From: Powellomyces hirtus
Lineage: Eukaryota; Chytridiomycota; Chytridiomycetes; Spizellomycetales; Powellomycetaceae
Reading direction: 5' to 3'
Assembly (NCBI GenBank): GCA_025526995.1
Contig: JAHLKG010000010.1
Coordinates: 1-64,000, forward strand
DNA length: 64,000 nucleotides
A program made the translations under genes and the position numbers. Within the stretch, counting starts at the first letter, position 1, and every line of letters starts with the position of its first letter. Shown one piece after another: positions 1 to 12,142 of this stretch. The notes under the pieces were generated by a model. The model was not told where the DNA came from and did no database searches. It was given only the letters and a program-made list of their open reading frames with translations.

Positions 1-1200
1 TCTATAACCAGACATTTCTGTCTGGCCAATTTTTGAGCAGGGCTCTAACGCACCCTACCGAACAACTTTAATGAGTGGCTCAAGTTGATTCAAGCTCTCA
101 GAATTCCGTTGATCATAACCCATAACCCACACGGTCCACCTTGTAACCCTAACCCTAACCCTAACCCTTTAGACGCTTGGGACCCCTCGGACCCTTTGGA
201 CCCTGCAAACCCTTCAGACCCTTCGGATTCTCCAGACTTCCCTACCCGTTAATACCCTAAATCCCCCCCCCACCTCAAGGTACTTTAGGACCTGTAGGAA
301 CCGTAGGACCACGTAGACCCCGAATTCTTAGTCCCCCGCTCTCTAGTGTAGTCCTGCCTTACCGCCCCTTTGTACATAACGTGGCCCTGTAGTTGGCGGG
401 TCTTGACCCCCAATAATAAGAACCTGTAACCCTAACCCTAACCCTAACCCTAACCCAAATTGAGATCGCCATTTTGCCTCTCGCCATTTCACCATTTCGC
501 CATTTCACCATTTTGTCATCTTGCCATTTCATCATTTCACCATCTCGCCATCTCAAAGCAACGAGCAGTCTCAGATTCAGTGAGGGCTTGGTGCATGTGA
601 TGATTTTCTCCCTTATGTCATTGGGAATGCGGTTGTTGTGGCGGGGCATTGTTGAAATAAGGGACCAAGAAATGGTGAAAGTGAATTTCTCATGATGGTG
701 TTATGAGCTGCTGTTTGTCGAAAGCAAGCTGCTTTTGCGTGAAGTCAAAGTGCCAAAATGTTGATGTCATTATGCCGTTGTTTGATTTTATTTGTGGGCG
801 CGCGAAGTCAATCGGTACAAATTTGTAAAGTAGAGTCAGGACTGGAGATGGCCTAACCTCAGGAAGTAGCAAAAAAATGGACCTCCTCGTTACAAAGTTT
901 TACTAGACAAAACATGGTTTTTTTGATGTTTTTTGAGGTTTTTTCTGTTTTCCTCCAAAACTAGACATTTCTGCGAGGTCCATTTTTCACCAGGGCTCCA
1001 AAGCACCTTTAGGAACAACTTTAGTTATTGGCCCAAGCCAACCAAGCTTTCAAAATTCCGGTTGATCAAACCCCAAACCCCAGGGCACCACCTTGTAACC
1101 CTAACCCTAAGGGGACCACCTACCCTGTACATAACGAGGCCCTGTAGTTGGCGGGTCCTGTCCCCCAATAATAAGCACCTGAAACCCTAACCCTAACCTT
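1..1200. repeat. Subtelomeric duplicated repeat with CCCTAA arrays
   Basis: Short arrays of the telomeric hexamer CCCTAA lie at 144-167, 427-456, 1096-1110 and 1183-1198. The flanking sequence is duplicated: 1-160 resembles 958-1110 (both hold ACATTTCTG, GCAGGGCTC or CCAGGGCTC, an AACAACTTTA block and ATTCCGTTGATC or ATTCCGGTTGATC), and 370-430 resembles 1125-1185 (TGTACATAACG, then CCCTGTAGTTGGCGGGTC and CCCCCAATAATAAG). The C-rich strand read 5' to 3' is the orientation expected at a left chromosome end. The true telomere is not in the window. No gene is seen here; 180-245 is a degenerate GACCCTTCG-like repeat. Confidence 0.8.
467..555. repeat. Octamer microsatellite (CACCATTT/CGCCATTT)
   Basis: About ten imperfect copies of an 8-bp unit, CRCCATTT, run head to tail straight after the second CCCTAA array. 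Long open frames on both strands across it come from the repeat and are not genes. Confidence 0.75.
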
Positions 1201-1801
1201 TGCCTTCAGTTCCCTGTTCAGTTTCCAATACAATCGTTGCAGGCGAGCCGAGAGAAAGTCAGTGCAAGGCCCTATGGCAGCCTTGAAGTTGAGCGAATCT
1301 GTCAGATTCCTTGGTGCTCAGGTTGGAAAGTCACTCAAAGATATTTGACCTTTTCGATCGCAACGAGGACCACAATGAGCACTACGCGGCGCCACGAATG
1401 ATCCCTAAAGCGGGAACGCCAAGCTAAAACCACGACGCAAAACTCCGCGTTGCCAGATCAAGCGCTCTTGAGCACAGTGCACACAGAAAAGGGTGCTCTT
1501 TTTCTAACTGGATGCTCGCATAAGAGACAGGAAGGTCAGAATCCCAGTTAGAACGAATCCCCGCTCGAAATGCAAGTCCATAGAGCTAGAATCGTCTGTA
1601 GTCAAGCCAGGGCGAATATGCCTCCAACTGAAAAATTCGCTTGTGGAGGACGGTTTACATGTCAGAACAGGGTGCAATTTGTGGGATGGAGGATGCAGGG
1701 GCAAGGTACAGTACTACATACTGTGGTATGAGACGCGCTACTGTACGGTAATCAACCTACAACCGGAGGAACCTTTCTCGTTCGCGTGTCAAGCTGCGGG
1801 A

Positions 1802-4554
1802 ATGTCCCTGTCGCCGAGAGGTGCGCCGCCATTGCGACAGGAGCTGGAGCTGCCAGCACCCCTCGAGGTTCAAGTCGAGCTTGTGGTGTCGCCTGCTGCC
1901 ATCTTTCCCAACACAAAATCCACCAACACTGTCCACCCCGAACCGCCCGTGACACCCTTGTCTGCGCCCGCCGTCGCCGTACGCCTGGACGATGGATTGC
2001 CCGCGCAGATAGTCCTTGACAGAGGCGCCGTTGTCACCCAACTTCTGCGCATAATTCTCGTCCTTTTTTTCATTCCGGGTGTTTCTTTGTGGCTCACGTT
2101 TGCGCTCTGCGTCAGCGTCAACGTCGGCTACAGCATATTTGCTATCATTTCGAAGGATCCCACCGCGATCCGCACCTTGCCCTTTGTCGCGGCGTTTTCG
2201 TTTTACCTCCACGCATTGGCACGCATCACACGCAGCGTGATTCGTACTGCCGTGCGACTGGCCATGCGGGTGTGGACATCTAAATTCGGAGCAGGAGAAT
2301 CCGATATATGGCCTGGTCGGATAATCGACAATTCCGTCCTAACCTGGAAGCCATGGGCTATCCGACTTTTTCTATGGCTCCCCAGAGTGCCCGATGACCT
2401 CTTATGTCACTGTGCCGAAGATCGCAGGACCACACGCAGGGGCTGCGGCTGCGTAGAAGATCTTAGCAGGATCGACTGGGACCAGGTGGACAAGCTCAGC
2501 CCAATTGCCAAATTCTCCCGTCGCTTGGAGAGATTCAAATTGCTCTTATTCATCGTTGTCATTCTAATTCTCCTGCTCACTATCCCACTCGTCTTGTCTA
2601 TCGTCGATTTTTGGAGCACTGTCGGCATTCTTTCAGCCTTCTCCGCCCTTGGATCGCTCTCGTGCATACTGCTCACCAATGTTATCGCCCGTATTTTACG
2701 CGCTGGACGATATCTACAGCTGTTTTACAGGGGTGCTATAACACCAGCTCGCCGCCGGGCCATGTACGTTGCTTCCGTCAGTTTCACTCACGATCGCCAT
2801 CGCCGTTCGGCATCCACCTCCAACCGTGCGGTCAAATCAGGAAATCACGTCATTGTGGATAGCATTTGCGACGTACTGATGCGGGAAACAATGATTGCGA
2901 TCGTAGCCTCAATCGTTCTCGGCTCATTGCAGTTTTACCCCGTCGTTGTCATCCCGTGCGGCGTTACCTTCATCTTAGCTCTTCTCGTCAGGCTGCGTCG
3001 GAATCTCCCACTCTACTCTTGGATGCATTGGCTTCATCGGCACATCGATACGTTAAGTTCTTACGACGGGATTTCGGCACGTCCCGCATGGGCTTTGTTC
3101 TTCATCCGTTTGGTCTGGTATCTTGTCGGATTCGGTTCGTTGGTTCTGTTGGATGTGGAGCGCGAGGACCTCCAAACACAGGTCCCTGAGCGATGGGTGA
3201 CATTTGTGAACCTCATCGATGTCCCGGCCAATATACTCCGATCCTGCATTTGGGCGTTCTACGGGATTTTTTTCATCCGGGATTTGACATTCCTGCTACC
3301 GGACAGAATGCTATCAAACAAGAATCGAGCAATCCTTATGCTGGTGGCAATCATGGCAATGCTCACTGCCGCTATTGTCCTTCGCAGCTTCTTTCCACTC
3401 TATACGTATAGCACCGCACTGCTTACCGCCATCCTCGCCATTGAATACCGCGACGCAAGGATATTCTGCCGGCCCAGCGACTTGCATTCCACTCCTATCC
3501 CGAATCTGCGCCGCGCCAACCGTCGTGTTGCCTCTGTCTTTTGCATTCTACTTGTGGCGGTCGCGATCTCGATCATTGTCGGTATATCCCTTAGTCACCA
3601 GAAGCCGCGTGCTATTGCCATTCCGACGAGCAACTCGCACCATCTCAACGAAGTGTCACATTATTGTAATCCGACTTTCCCATACCCCTCTGCGGCCCCT
3701 TTGGATTTGGGTGGATTCATCAACATTGCGCGCGCGGCGTATCAAAAGGACGCAGTCGCGTTCCTGGGACCACTTCTCGACCGTCATAATCTTTCTGCTT
3801 CGCTTGTTCCAACGCCTGCCACAAACAGTGCCTACTACATCCATCTAGAAATTGTTTCCCGGAACAATTCCAGCTTCATTCCTCTACAGATTATATCAAT
3901 ACGTGGAACCGCTCGCTTTGACGATATTTTTCAGGATCTTTATCTCTTCGTACGGATCATTGAGGGTGTCAGACCCATGGCTGAATGATGTTCTTCGCCC
4001 ATTTACGATCCGCTTACTAACCTATAGATTTATCTGCTTTCCATTGCCGACATTAGGCCGCACCTGCCCTACTTCGCTATTCTTCTTACTTTGGCACTTT
4101 TGTTGCCCTCTGGCCACGCGAAACCTTGGCAAACATCGTCCGCATCATCTTCCGCTACGCTGCCAACCCTTCTCTTACGTATTTCTATTCCATCGAAGAC
4201 TACGTTGCCTCCCTCGTATCCAAACCTTCCCAGACCGGCCAACGGTTTTTCATCACTGGCCACTCCCTCGGCGGTGCCCTCGCTCTCCTTGCAGGGGCTT
4301 CCGTTGGCGTCCCCGCAGTGGCCTTCTCAGCTCCGGGACTGGCCAGCTCCTATCTTGCTTTCGGTGTGCAGGACCGAGAGGCATTCTATACGGGGGGCCT
4401 CAATGTATGGTTGGAAAGTGATCCTATTCCAGTACAGGACGTGCAAATGGGGACATCAGTGGTTTTGCCCTGTGGCGACGGGGCTTGGGGTACGGAGTGT
4501 CATAGCAGCGATAGGATTGCAGAAAGGTTGGAGAGAATGTGCAAGAATGGATGA
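1802..4554 (+). CDS. Polytopic membrane protein with C-terminal class 3 lipase domain
   Basis: Two exons, 1802-3949 and 4057-4554 (intron 107 nt, GTACGG...TTAG, phase 0), give about 881 aa. The first ATG in the frame, at 1802, is taken as the start. The first 690 or so residues hold many hydrophobic helices in several clusters, so the protein should sit in a membrane. The C-terminus is a class 3 (fungal) lipase fold: an oxyanion strand IISIRGT near residue 700, the nucleophile in GHSLGG (Ser about 786), a likely catalytic Asp in ESDPIP and His in GTECHSS. The triad looks complete, so an esterase or acyl-lipid hydrolase is likely. Diacylglycerol lipases also join membrane helices to this domain but have only four helices. 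The substrate cannot be read from the sequence. The join is supported because only this intron restores the frame without stops. Confidence 0.8.
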
Positions 4555-4704
4555 GCGTTTTCGGGGGGAAAGTCGCTGCATCGTTTGCATTGCATGTTTC
4601 CATTGTGGTCTCACGTACGTCAATTCCGGATAAAACAGCGCCGCTCCTGAGACCATTTAGATAAAAGACATGGTCCAGAGCCAACTAGCCCATCAGTCCC
4701 GGTC

Positions 4705-5654
4705 ATGGGGATGTCCGGATTCTGGGAATTCGAGAAGTCGGCGGCTTTGGCTTTAAATAGAGTTTCGGATCTCTTCCCTTTGGATTTGTTCCTCCCGGCT
4801 TCCTCCCGACGCGCGCGGTGTGTTTACGTAATGAATTGTAGCGGAGACCCAACGCTAGTCCTCGGCCTACGACTTGATTCCGTTGCCGTTTGGCCTCCCT
4901 CCAGAACACCAAGCATTGAATGTGGTCTTGGAACCAATCTTGCGAGCACGTCAAACCTTCTGGTCAACTGAAGGCCTATACTAACAGATGGCGCAAACGG
5001 TGTCAGTCAATAGGAACTTGAAGAACTGCTGGAATGTATTCATTGCTTGCATCGGGACCGGGCACTCTTGCTCTCGGACTGGATCACAGCGACAATGAGT
5101 CGCGAATGGCCGCGAGAGACGCGGGCTTCAAAGGGAAACTCGTCACCTTTTAGCGGGACGAGAATCTTCCAGAAGCAGCGTGAATACTGGAAAGAAGCGG
5201 TCATTAACCCTAACACCGGAATTCATCTCGCCATTCTTCGTTTACTATCATACTTTTTGCAAGCTTCAATACTCCCAGCACATACTCCAGCTGGAAGCGC
5301 CATTGGTTCATTATTCGGTCCGTCCTTGCAATTTCCCATTCTTTGAGACGTCTCTTGTCACTTTGCACAAGCTCCGGTTGACCGCCAATACCTTCATCTC
5401 GAAAACCCCGTTGCGTTATTACGTTCACAGTTTGCCTGGATACTCATCTGTTCTTGCGGCCAAGGGAATAGGATCTTCGCCATCGCTTGGAATCTGTGAA
5501 TGACAATATCTTGGATCCGTTCAGCAGATTTTGGCGAGCGGTGGAATCAGACAGCCCCTTGGAAGGGTTGTATGACGAGTGGGGGGAGGCCTTTGCCGGG
5601 TCGGAAGTGGTCATGCTTCTGCCGGGAACGGGGTTATGGGATGTGCAGAGATGA
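4705..5654 (+). pseudogene. Unresolved multi-exon gene or remnant (coding-like islands)
   Basis: Protein-like stretches appear in changing frames, bounded by plausible splice sites. One starts with ATG at 4705 (FWEFEKSAALALNRVSDLF). One begins after an AG at 4858 (AYDLIPLPFGLPPEHQAL). The last runs from after the AG at 5471 to a TGA at 5654 (ILDPFSRFWRAV, ending LLPGTGLWDVQR). Between 5014 and 5470 two or three frames compete (ARDAGFKGKLVTF against ELEELLECIHCLHRDRALLL) and I could not join them into one model. It may be a real gene with several short introns or a decaying copy. I do not recognise the family. Confidence 0.35.
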
Positions 5655-6758
5655 CACCAACGATGATGATGGATTAGATACGGGCTTACAAGATGTTATT
5701 GGGGCCGATCAACAGCTGTGACCGAACTAGATACGCGCGAGTCTCATCCGTCCACAATTCGTATCCGAGCCAGGAGAGCAGCGGCAAAGCCAATGCGATG
5801 AGTTGGAACTCACCTTCGTCGCGGTTTCCAATAATTCTGTAACAACTAGGCTATATCTCTCGTCCCATTTTTCGAGCATTTGCAAAGCCGCTGATGCACG
5901 AATGGGCCGCTATTCCGGAGGACATCCCCCGGTGCTTTTGGGACTCGTCGCGTCTCCGTTTGCGAACTCCCCAAAGTGCTCGCCACCACGATGTATTTTC
6001 CTAGAACCACGCAGCTCGCACAGAGGGTAAAAAGGTACTGCTCCTTTCACCGCTACTGAAGGTACCACCCTACGGTTTATATATATACTCTACTGCATAA
6101 AACGAACTGATGGCTTATAAAGCAAACCGGCGGAGGTATGTGATGGATTTCCCTGGACAAAGCAGCAAACTGCACCCGATAAGCTCAGGCTGATGGGGCT
6201 CACGGTCCCTACGTTTTAGTGATCCCGGCGATCATGAGCCACAAACTGGCTCCCATGGTTTCCGTAGCAGCGCATTATCCACAATCAGGATTGGGATCGT
6301 ACTGAGAAACCATTGAGTGGCGCAATCTTGCCACCAGGTATGAAGGCGCAACACCTCCGGGATTGGGATTTGCAGCCCGAGAAACGGTTTGGCCTACTGA
6401 TCGCGGTCCATTGTCGCCAGCCGTCCCAGGCAGATGATGATGGAGTCCTATATGATTGCTCGACACAGTTCTTCAAGCAGCTGAAATCACGCTTGGGTAT
6501 CAATGATGAAACAGGAACTCAAAAGTACTAGTAACGGTCAACTCCATTTATCTTATTCCACTTTGTGCACAATTAGTGTCAATCGATGACGTACATGACG
6601 TACAGTAGCGGAAAAATTGGGGTTGCATATAAAAATGGCCGAGGACCAGACAGTTCAATCCAAGATTCTTCTGTACTTTGCAAACGTTTACCAACCCTCA
6701 ATATTCCTCATTCATCGTAAAACTTCTTACTCGGCCAACCCCAATATCGTTTCTCATC
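5655..6758. other. Intergenic, no supported gene
   Basis: No convincing gene. The best open stretch (6340-6531, plus, 63 codons from an ATG) has no recognisable motif and no splice context. A TATA-like element for the next gene lies at the right end. Confidence 0.5.
6628..6635 (+). promoter_or_regulatory. TATA box upstream of the 124-aa gene
   Basis: TATAAAAA lies 131 bp before the ATG at 6759, the right distance for a promoter plus a leader of roughly 100 nt. Confidence 0.55.
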
Positions 6759-7133
6759 ATGGACTTCCTTCACAATCTGACATCCACCATGAATAGCTCC
6801 GGAGCGCCGCCTGAAGTCGATAACTCATCATCCACAATCCCAAAGAGAGAGCTTACGACACCCGCAGAGCATCTGTCCGATTTCCCCGATTGGATCAAGT
6901 CCCAAAAGACGGACACAACGAGCGAAGTTCTGCACGAGGAACGCGGAAAAGAGCACTTTAAGAGCGATATGGCAGCGCACCGCATGATGAATAGCGGGAT
7001 TGCAGATGATGTCGACGCTATACAAAGTGGACGAGCTGCACAAGATGGCGCATCTGATAAGCTGGCGACCGCCGAACGGCCTCTGGGTCCTGTCGAGCCG
7101 AAGAGGATTAGGTCTGCCCGTGAGAATAGTTAG
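6759..7133 (+). CDS. Hypothetical small charged protein, 124 aa
   Basis: A single-exon frame from ATG 6759 to TAG 7133. The protein is hydrophilic and rich in charged residues and Ser/Thr (DFPDWIKSQKTDTTSEVLHEE). It has no signal peptide, membrane segment or known motif, and is probably largely disordered. Support comes from a well-placed TATA box and a single open frame. I do not recognise a family. An in-frame extension upstream to 6678 lacks a better ATG. Confidence 0.5.
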   Translation: MDFLHNLTSTMNSSGAPPEVDNSSSTIPKRELTTPAEHLSDFPDWIKSQKTDTTSEVLHEERGKEHFKSDMAAHRMMNSGIADDVDAIQSGRAAQDGASDKLATAERPLGPVEPKRIRSARENS

Positions 7134-8988
7134 ATACCTTGCACCTACTGGCTCACTTCCGAGTCTGTTCAATTTTCGGTCAAATGTACATACAACGAAG
7201 AAAGATGCATTACTTGCCCGGTTTTTTATACCTACTTGGAAAGTATGCAAATCCAAGTAAATGATCTCCACGAGTGCCTGTGGCGGGCAAAATCTTGTGG
7301 GCGGTACGCTGGTCTGCCGGTACCACCATAGCGATGCGGTGGTTGGTCAAAGATCCCAACGTCCGTATGCCAGGCGGCCTTCGACAAGCGGGTTGCAATA
7401 CGAGACAGAGCGTACTGGTCTGCCAAACATTTTCTCACGCAACCGAAGGACTATGCGCTTGGTCACCTTTCGATAACCACTGGGTTTGTGCTGCTATTTC
7501 ATCTTTACTAAACCTTTCTAATTCGGCTTGCAAGCGCAATGAAATTCAAGCAGCATCGAGTGTTTCAAATACCGAGATAGTTTGAGTTGCTCTTCTGTCT
7601 TCATGTGTTGCATTGGACGTGTTTCCACCAAGTGGCATGTGATGCGTGCTTGCCTGAGGTGCATCTCGTGGATGTCAAGTCGGAACTGAATCATTGCTGG
7701 ACTTGCAGAAAAACACCAAGATAATCGGAGCAGGGTTGGTTGACTGTAGAAGAATATGATGGGGATTGGGTTTGCTCTGCGCAAAAGGGTGCGGGAGCTG
7801 GCAATGATTTGGAACAGTCGACATCAGTAGTTACGTACGTTGCCAAAGAAAACATAGTCCCAAGAGCTATTGACATAGTGTGCTGCCGGACGAGAGACGA
7901 GAGGCGCTAGCGCCGGTCCCGTGAAAAGCTTGGTAATGTTTTCCGCTGGGGTTACCAGCTTTGCAACTCGACTTTACAACTCGGCTCCCTTCCGGTCCCC
8001 GCTTCGGCCCCTGCAAACGCGCGCGAAGAAGTGGTAGGATTGATTAAACCCGTAGGTGCGTAGGAGATGCTCCAGGTATCTTTCAGTTGAGTGGCCAGGG
8101 CACTGTGATTGAGTCACATCTGTGTCTCAACAAGCAAAAGTGCTCCGTTGCGGAAGCATCAGCCAGAGGGCTTCACTCCCGAGGAACTCCAGCTTCGACC
8201 TCATCTTGCCTCCAGCGTCTGGAGAACGCGCCACTCTAGCTGTCATGTTAACTGTCCTTGGTTGGCAGGGTATCCCGGACTTTATTGCTTCTTCTTTTTT
8301 TTAGACTTTCCTATACACCGCATATCGTAGTTGGTAGGTGGTGTTATGATGCTGTCAACTGCGCGAAAGAACACACGACGCGACGCGTCAGGCGTGGCGT
8401 AGTGCACCACGCTGACAGGTTCGGGTCTTCGGCTTTGTTGATGACGTTGAAAAAATAAAAATAAAAATAGGACAAAATAAACTTCCAAGACTCTGCCCAG
8501 GTTCGCGTTTTGCCATGATAAAGTTTTATGACTTGTTCGAAAGAATTGTTCACAAGATTTGCGGCCGGTCAAGTCCGGGATCTTTGTCTTCTGGGGCTTT
8601 ACAATCCTGCCGAAAAAGATGCTCAAAATCTCAACGCCTCCTGCCCGTTCGGTCGACGGCATTGTAAGATTTGATGACCGTGTCGAAAAAAGCCGGCAAA
8701 GCTTATCGCGTTGGCAGGTCCGGGTCTTTGAAGCTGTCATGCGGTGAGCGAGGGGCATCTCTCTGTGAGCTATGTATGATATCAACGAGATACACCTCTA
8801 TCGTGATGAAATCTCTTTACACAGGTCTTGACTTTTGAGACTGCTTTCATAACGCTCAAAGTAACAGATATGCATCCAGGAACCCATCCACACAGAACCG
8901 GGGACCCGAATTTATCGATCGTCATCGCCAAGCACGACGAAAGGGTACTGTGATGATTCTGGGAAGTTAGGAAAGAAGGTGTGAGAGC
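7134..8988. other. Intergenic, no supported gene
   Basis: No gene supported on either strand. Three short related stretches near 8416-8455, 8560-8615 and 8713-8745 share a GTCCGGGTCTTTG-like core and may be a small dispersed repeat. An AT-rich patch lies at 8448-8480. Confidence 0.45.
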
Positions 8989-8996
8989 TATAAAAG
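8989..8996 (+). promoter_or_regulatory. TATA box upstream of the 366-aa gene
   Basis: TATAAAAG lies 126 bp before the ATG at 9115, with a CA-rich leader between. This is a canonical strong TATA box. Confidence 0.65.
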
Positions 8997-9114
8997 GAGG
9001 GCCTTCAGCGTCCTTTCCACATCGCAAACAATCACTCCAGAGCAGTGCGGGCTTCAGAACAACTCTTGCACGACACTACTACTTCAACAACCTCGCAACC
9101 AATCTTTCAGTATC

Positions 9115-10294
9115 ATGGCTGCAATCCCCGCTATCGGCATCTCCGCGGCCATCGGCCAAGTCAGCGGTTTCCTCGGTCTTGTCAGCACCGGCTGGGGTCT
9201 CATTGACAAACTTTCAGTCAAGCCCAACATGCCTCATTACTACACCGTCCGCGTTGAAGCCGGCGACGCTGAAGACGCCAGCGGTAACCCGTTGGACATC
9301 TGGCTTAGTGACTACACCGGTTGGACCACGGAAGGCATCCTCGAGGGCAGTTCGAAAGCCAGCGAGGACAAGTGCGGCTGGGATAAAGGATCCGCTGATT
9401 ACAAAGTGTACAACGGCATCGCGAACGGTGAAGCGCCGACTATGTCGATCAAGACCAGGTAATATACGTCTATCTAAATTTGTCCTTTAGAATTCCTAAT
9501 GGCATAGTATATTAACTATTCTAAAATCATTCCACAGGAACGGATTCAACCTCCGCTACGCCGACATTCACGCGGGCGCAAACGCGGTTTGCGTCTCCAA
9601 CATCATCTTGAAAGGCAGCGACAGTCAGGCTCGCCGCGACGAAGTTTTCCTCCCTGTTGGCGATTGGCTTACGATTTGCGGCTACCCTTGGAACTGGGGC
9701 ACGCTCCTCAACGGAGTTCAGCAGCGTTGCGTCTGGCTTGACTCGAAGGCCGATACGGGCAATGCTGGATCCCCCAGCATCTTGCGTCTGGACATGGCGT
9801 ACCTTTCTGGCGTCTTCAACAAGGGGGCCAATGCGCGGCTCAAGAAGACCACCTTTGCCCAGATCTGCCCCAAGGCCACGGATCTCACCAAGAAAGGCGG
9901 TGTGAACCAAAACTTCTGCAAGAAACGCAGGTCTCTTGACTCCCGAGCGCCCGCAAAGCCGAAACCCATCGCCAAGATCAACGTCGATTCGGCTGCGTTC
10001 AAGAAAATGTTGAAGGCCAACCCCAAATTCACCGGTCGCCCGTTCGTCACCAAGGACAACAAGATCTGGTTGCCCAAATCCAGGACGTTTGTGGATGCCA
10101 AAGCCACCAAGCAGGGGACTCGCCGCCCTCTTTCGGCAAGGGACGCCCGTCTGAAGGCTGCCGAGCCCAGCACCGAGGAAGATGACAGCGAAGTTGTGGA
10201 CGTTCAGAGCTGCGAAAACGATGAAGCCACCGGCAAGGTGAACTGCACGAATGTTGGGCAGGTGACGCTCCCCATCGACGAAGACGACGAATAA
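9115..10294 (+). CDS. Uncharacterised 366-aa protein with basic linker and acidic tail
   Basis: Two exons, 9115-9458 and 9538-10294, joined by a 79-nt GTAATA...CACAG intron in phase 2. Residues 1-30 are small and hydrophobic (AIPAIGISAAIG) but not a clear signal peptide. Residues 40-215 form a compact, Trp/Gly/Asp-rich domain (SDYTGWTTEGILEGS, GDWLTICGYPWNWG) with a few cysteines. Then follow a Lys/Arg/Pro-rich stretch and a very acidic end (PIDEDDE). I do not recognise the family. The canonical TATA box and short leader suggest high or regulated expression. The fold, location and role are unknown. Confidence 0.75.
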
Positions 10295-10734
10295 GCAGAT
10301 GGAGGTCTGGCCCGTAGCCTAGACAGCCAGACGTTGACGTCTAGTAGTAAATAATATGTAGAAAAGAAGTAGTTTTCGTATTGTACCATATGTGATGAAT
10401 GTATGTAGCAGCAATATATACTTGAAGAAGAAAAGCGATGCGTCCGCAACGAAGGTTATCGATAGTATTGCAATTTCCGACAACTTCTATGTGAGATATG
10501 CCCAGTGGCGTCCCTATGGCACCATCGCAGCATCCAAGACATTCCAGACAAGCTTCTTCCTTCTCTGATGATGAAGGATGAAGATTCCCTAGTCTGAGTT
10601 TAAGCCAATGTGCTTGCGTAAGCGTGGCGCGCGACGCCTCACTTGGCCATCGAGCCGATACTCCGATCCGCAGTATATTCGGTACATGGGTAGTCGCACA
10701 GAGTCGGCAATAACGGAAACCAACGAGCGAGAAA

Positions 10735-12142
10735 ATGGAGGCAAAGACAGACTCCATCGGGCGGCTTTGGCTGAAATCTCCGGAGTGGTGCGACTGGAGA
10801 TGCGAGATTTACAACTGTCGCTTGACCGGGACCTGGACCGTCCTGTACAAAGTGTCCACCGTTCTCACGGCTTTGCTGTCGATTTTAGGAGCATTCCTTC
10901 TATATCACAAAGTGTATAAGGGGCTGTGGATGAAGAAGCTGGGAATTTTTGAAATTGTCCGGAAAGAGGGCATCCGACCGCGTTCCGAAATTTTCCTCGT
11001 CGCCCTCACCATCCACTTTATCACTCGCACCATGTATACCTCAGTCATTCTCGCTGGCGGTTTTGGTTCTATCGCTGCGGCCGAGGTGTTCCACGATATC
11101 CCCTGGTGTCTCATATATTCCGGAGCCCTCTGCGTCACCGTATCTCTCATTTACGCCTGCCCGGTCAATATTCTCGACGACGTCAATCGGCGATTATATC
11201 TCCCCAGCCGCAAGGCGCTGAATGTCATTCTAATCTTCTTTGGAATCCTTCCCTGCATCACGCTTCCGCTGGCAGCGGGATTTGCCGGCCGTGCGCGCGA
11301 TATTGGCGACGCGGCGCGGTCAAAGCAAGGTCATCTCGCGCACTACTGGTTGTGGTCTAGCTACTGCTACTGTTTGAGTGGCGGCATGGCCTATTATGGA
11401 TTTTTGTTGGTCAACCTGGGAAGAAACAGCGTAAGATCGCTGAAGAATTCCAGTACGTCGGGACAAGCACGATGCTCGGAGACGAACTCCAGTACCCCGG
11501 GACAAGCACGATGCTCAGTGATGACGCACGATTCCAAGAGGGCCAGGAGGCAAATGCGGTTATCCATCACGTCCCTCCTCATAACGGTGTGCGCTGTGGT
11601 AGCAGCCGGGTTTCTCTGCGGGGTAGTAATGACAACCTACGCCCATGCTCGCAACCACGTCATCTCGATACCTGCGCTGTCTGTCATCTTTGCATGTACG
11701 TGGTTGTTTATTCTGCCAGTCACCCTTGGGCCCGTCTTTGCTGCCGCCATCTACAAGTAAGTTACGTTTTTGGACATGTTTGTCGGGAGCGGTAGCTTCT
11801 CGAGTCGCTCAGTTCTGCAACGATGTCTCATTGCCGTCATTTGATCACAGCGTTCTGTCGATGGTTGGGACCAAGGACCAGTCCGAAGAGAATCCAACCA
11901 CCACGATGGGCACCCACAGAGGTGCACGCAAGATGTTGAAACCTAGATTCATGTCCAGCGTTCTCTCGATGGTTCTCGGGGAAGCCAAAGAGCCCAATAT
12001 TGATTCGGGACTTCCGTCACCAACGATGGTGACAGCCCCGCTCATGGATTCGTTCTTGGATCCTGCCGAAACTTCAACGCAGCCGCTCCCAGGACGGAAA
12101 CCATCCGTGGTGTTTGTTAACACAGAAGACCGACCCATTTGA
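10735..12142 (+). CDS. Seven-helix membrane protein, putative GPCR-like
   Basis: Exons 10735-11756 and 11851-12142 with a GTAAGT...CACAG intron of 94 nt give 437 aa. Seven hydrophobic helices can be picked out at roughly residues 38-60, 84-108, 117-140, 160-180, 195-225, 275-298 and 308-335. A hydrophilic C-terminal tail of about 100 residues follows, encoded mainly by exon 2. The loop between helices 5 and 6 has two near-identical copies of a 13-residue unit ending GQARCSETNSS or GQARCSVMT, also visible as a DNA tandem repeat near 11440-11520. The layout resembles a G-protein-coupled receptor, but no family motif is clear; a transporter or unrelated seven-helix protein is possible. Confidence 0.7.

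Noticed and set aside
8282..8785. 167-codon open frame on the minus strand
   Set aside because: Ends in a lysine run from a T-rich stretch and crosses AT-rich sequence; no recognisable domain.
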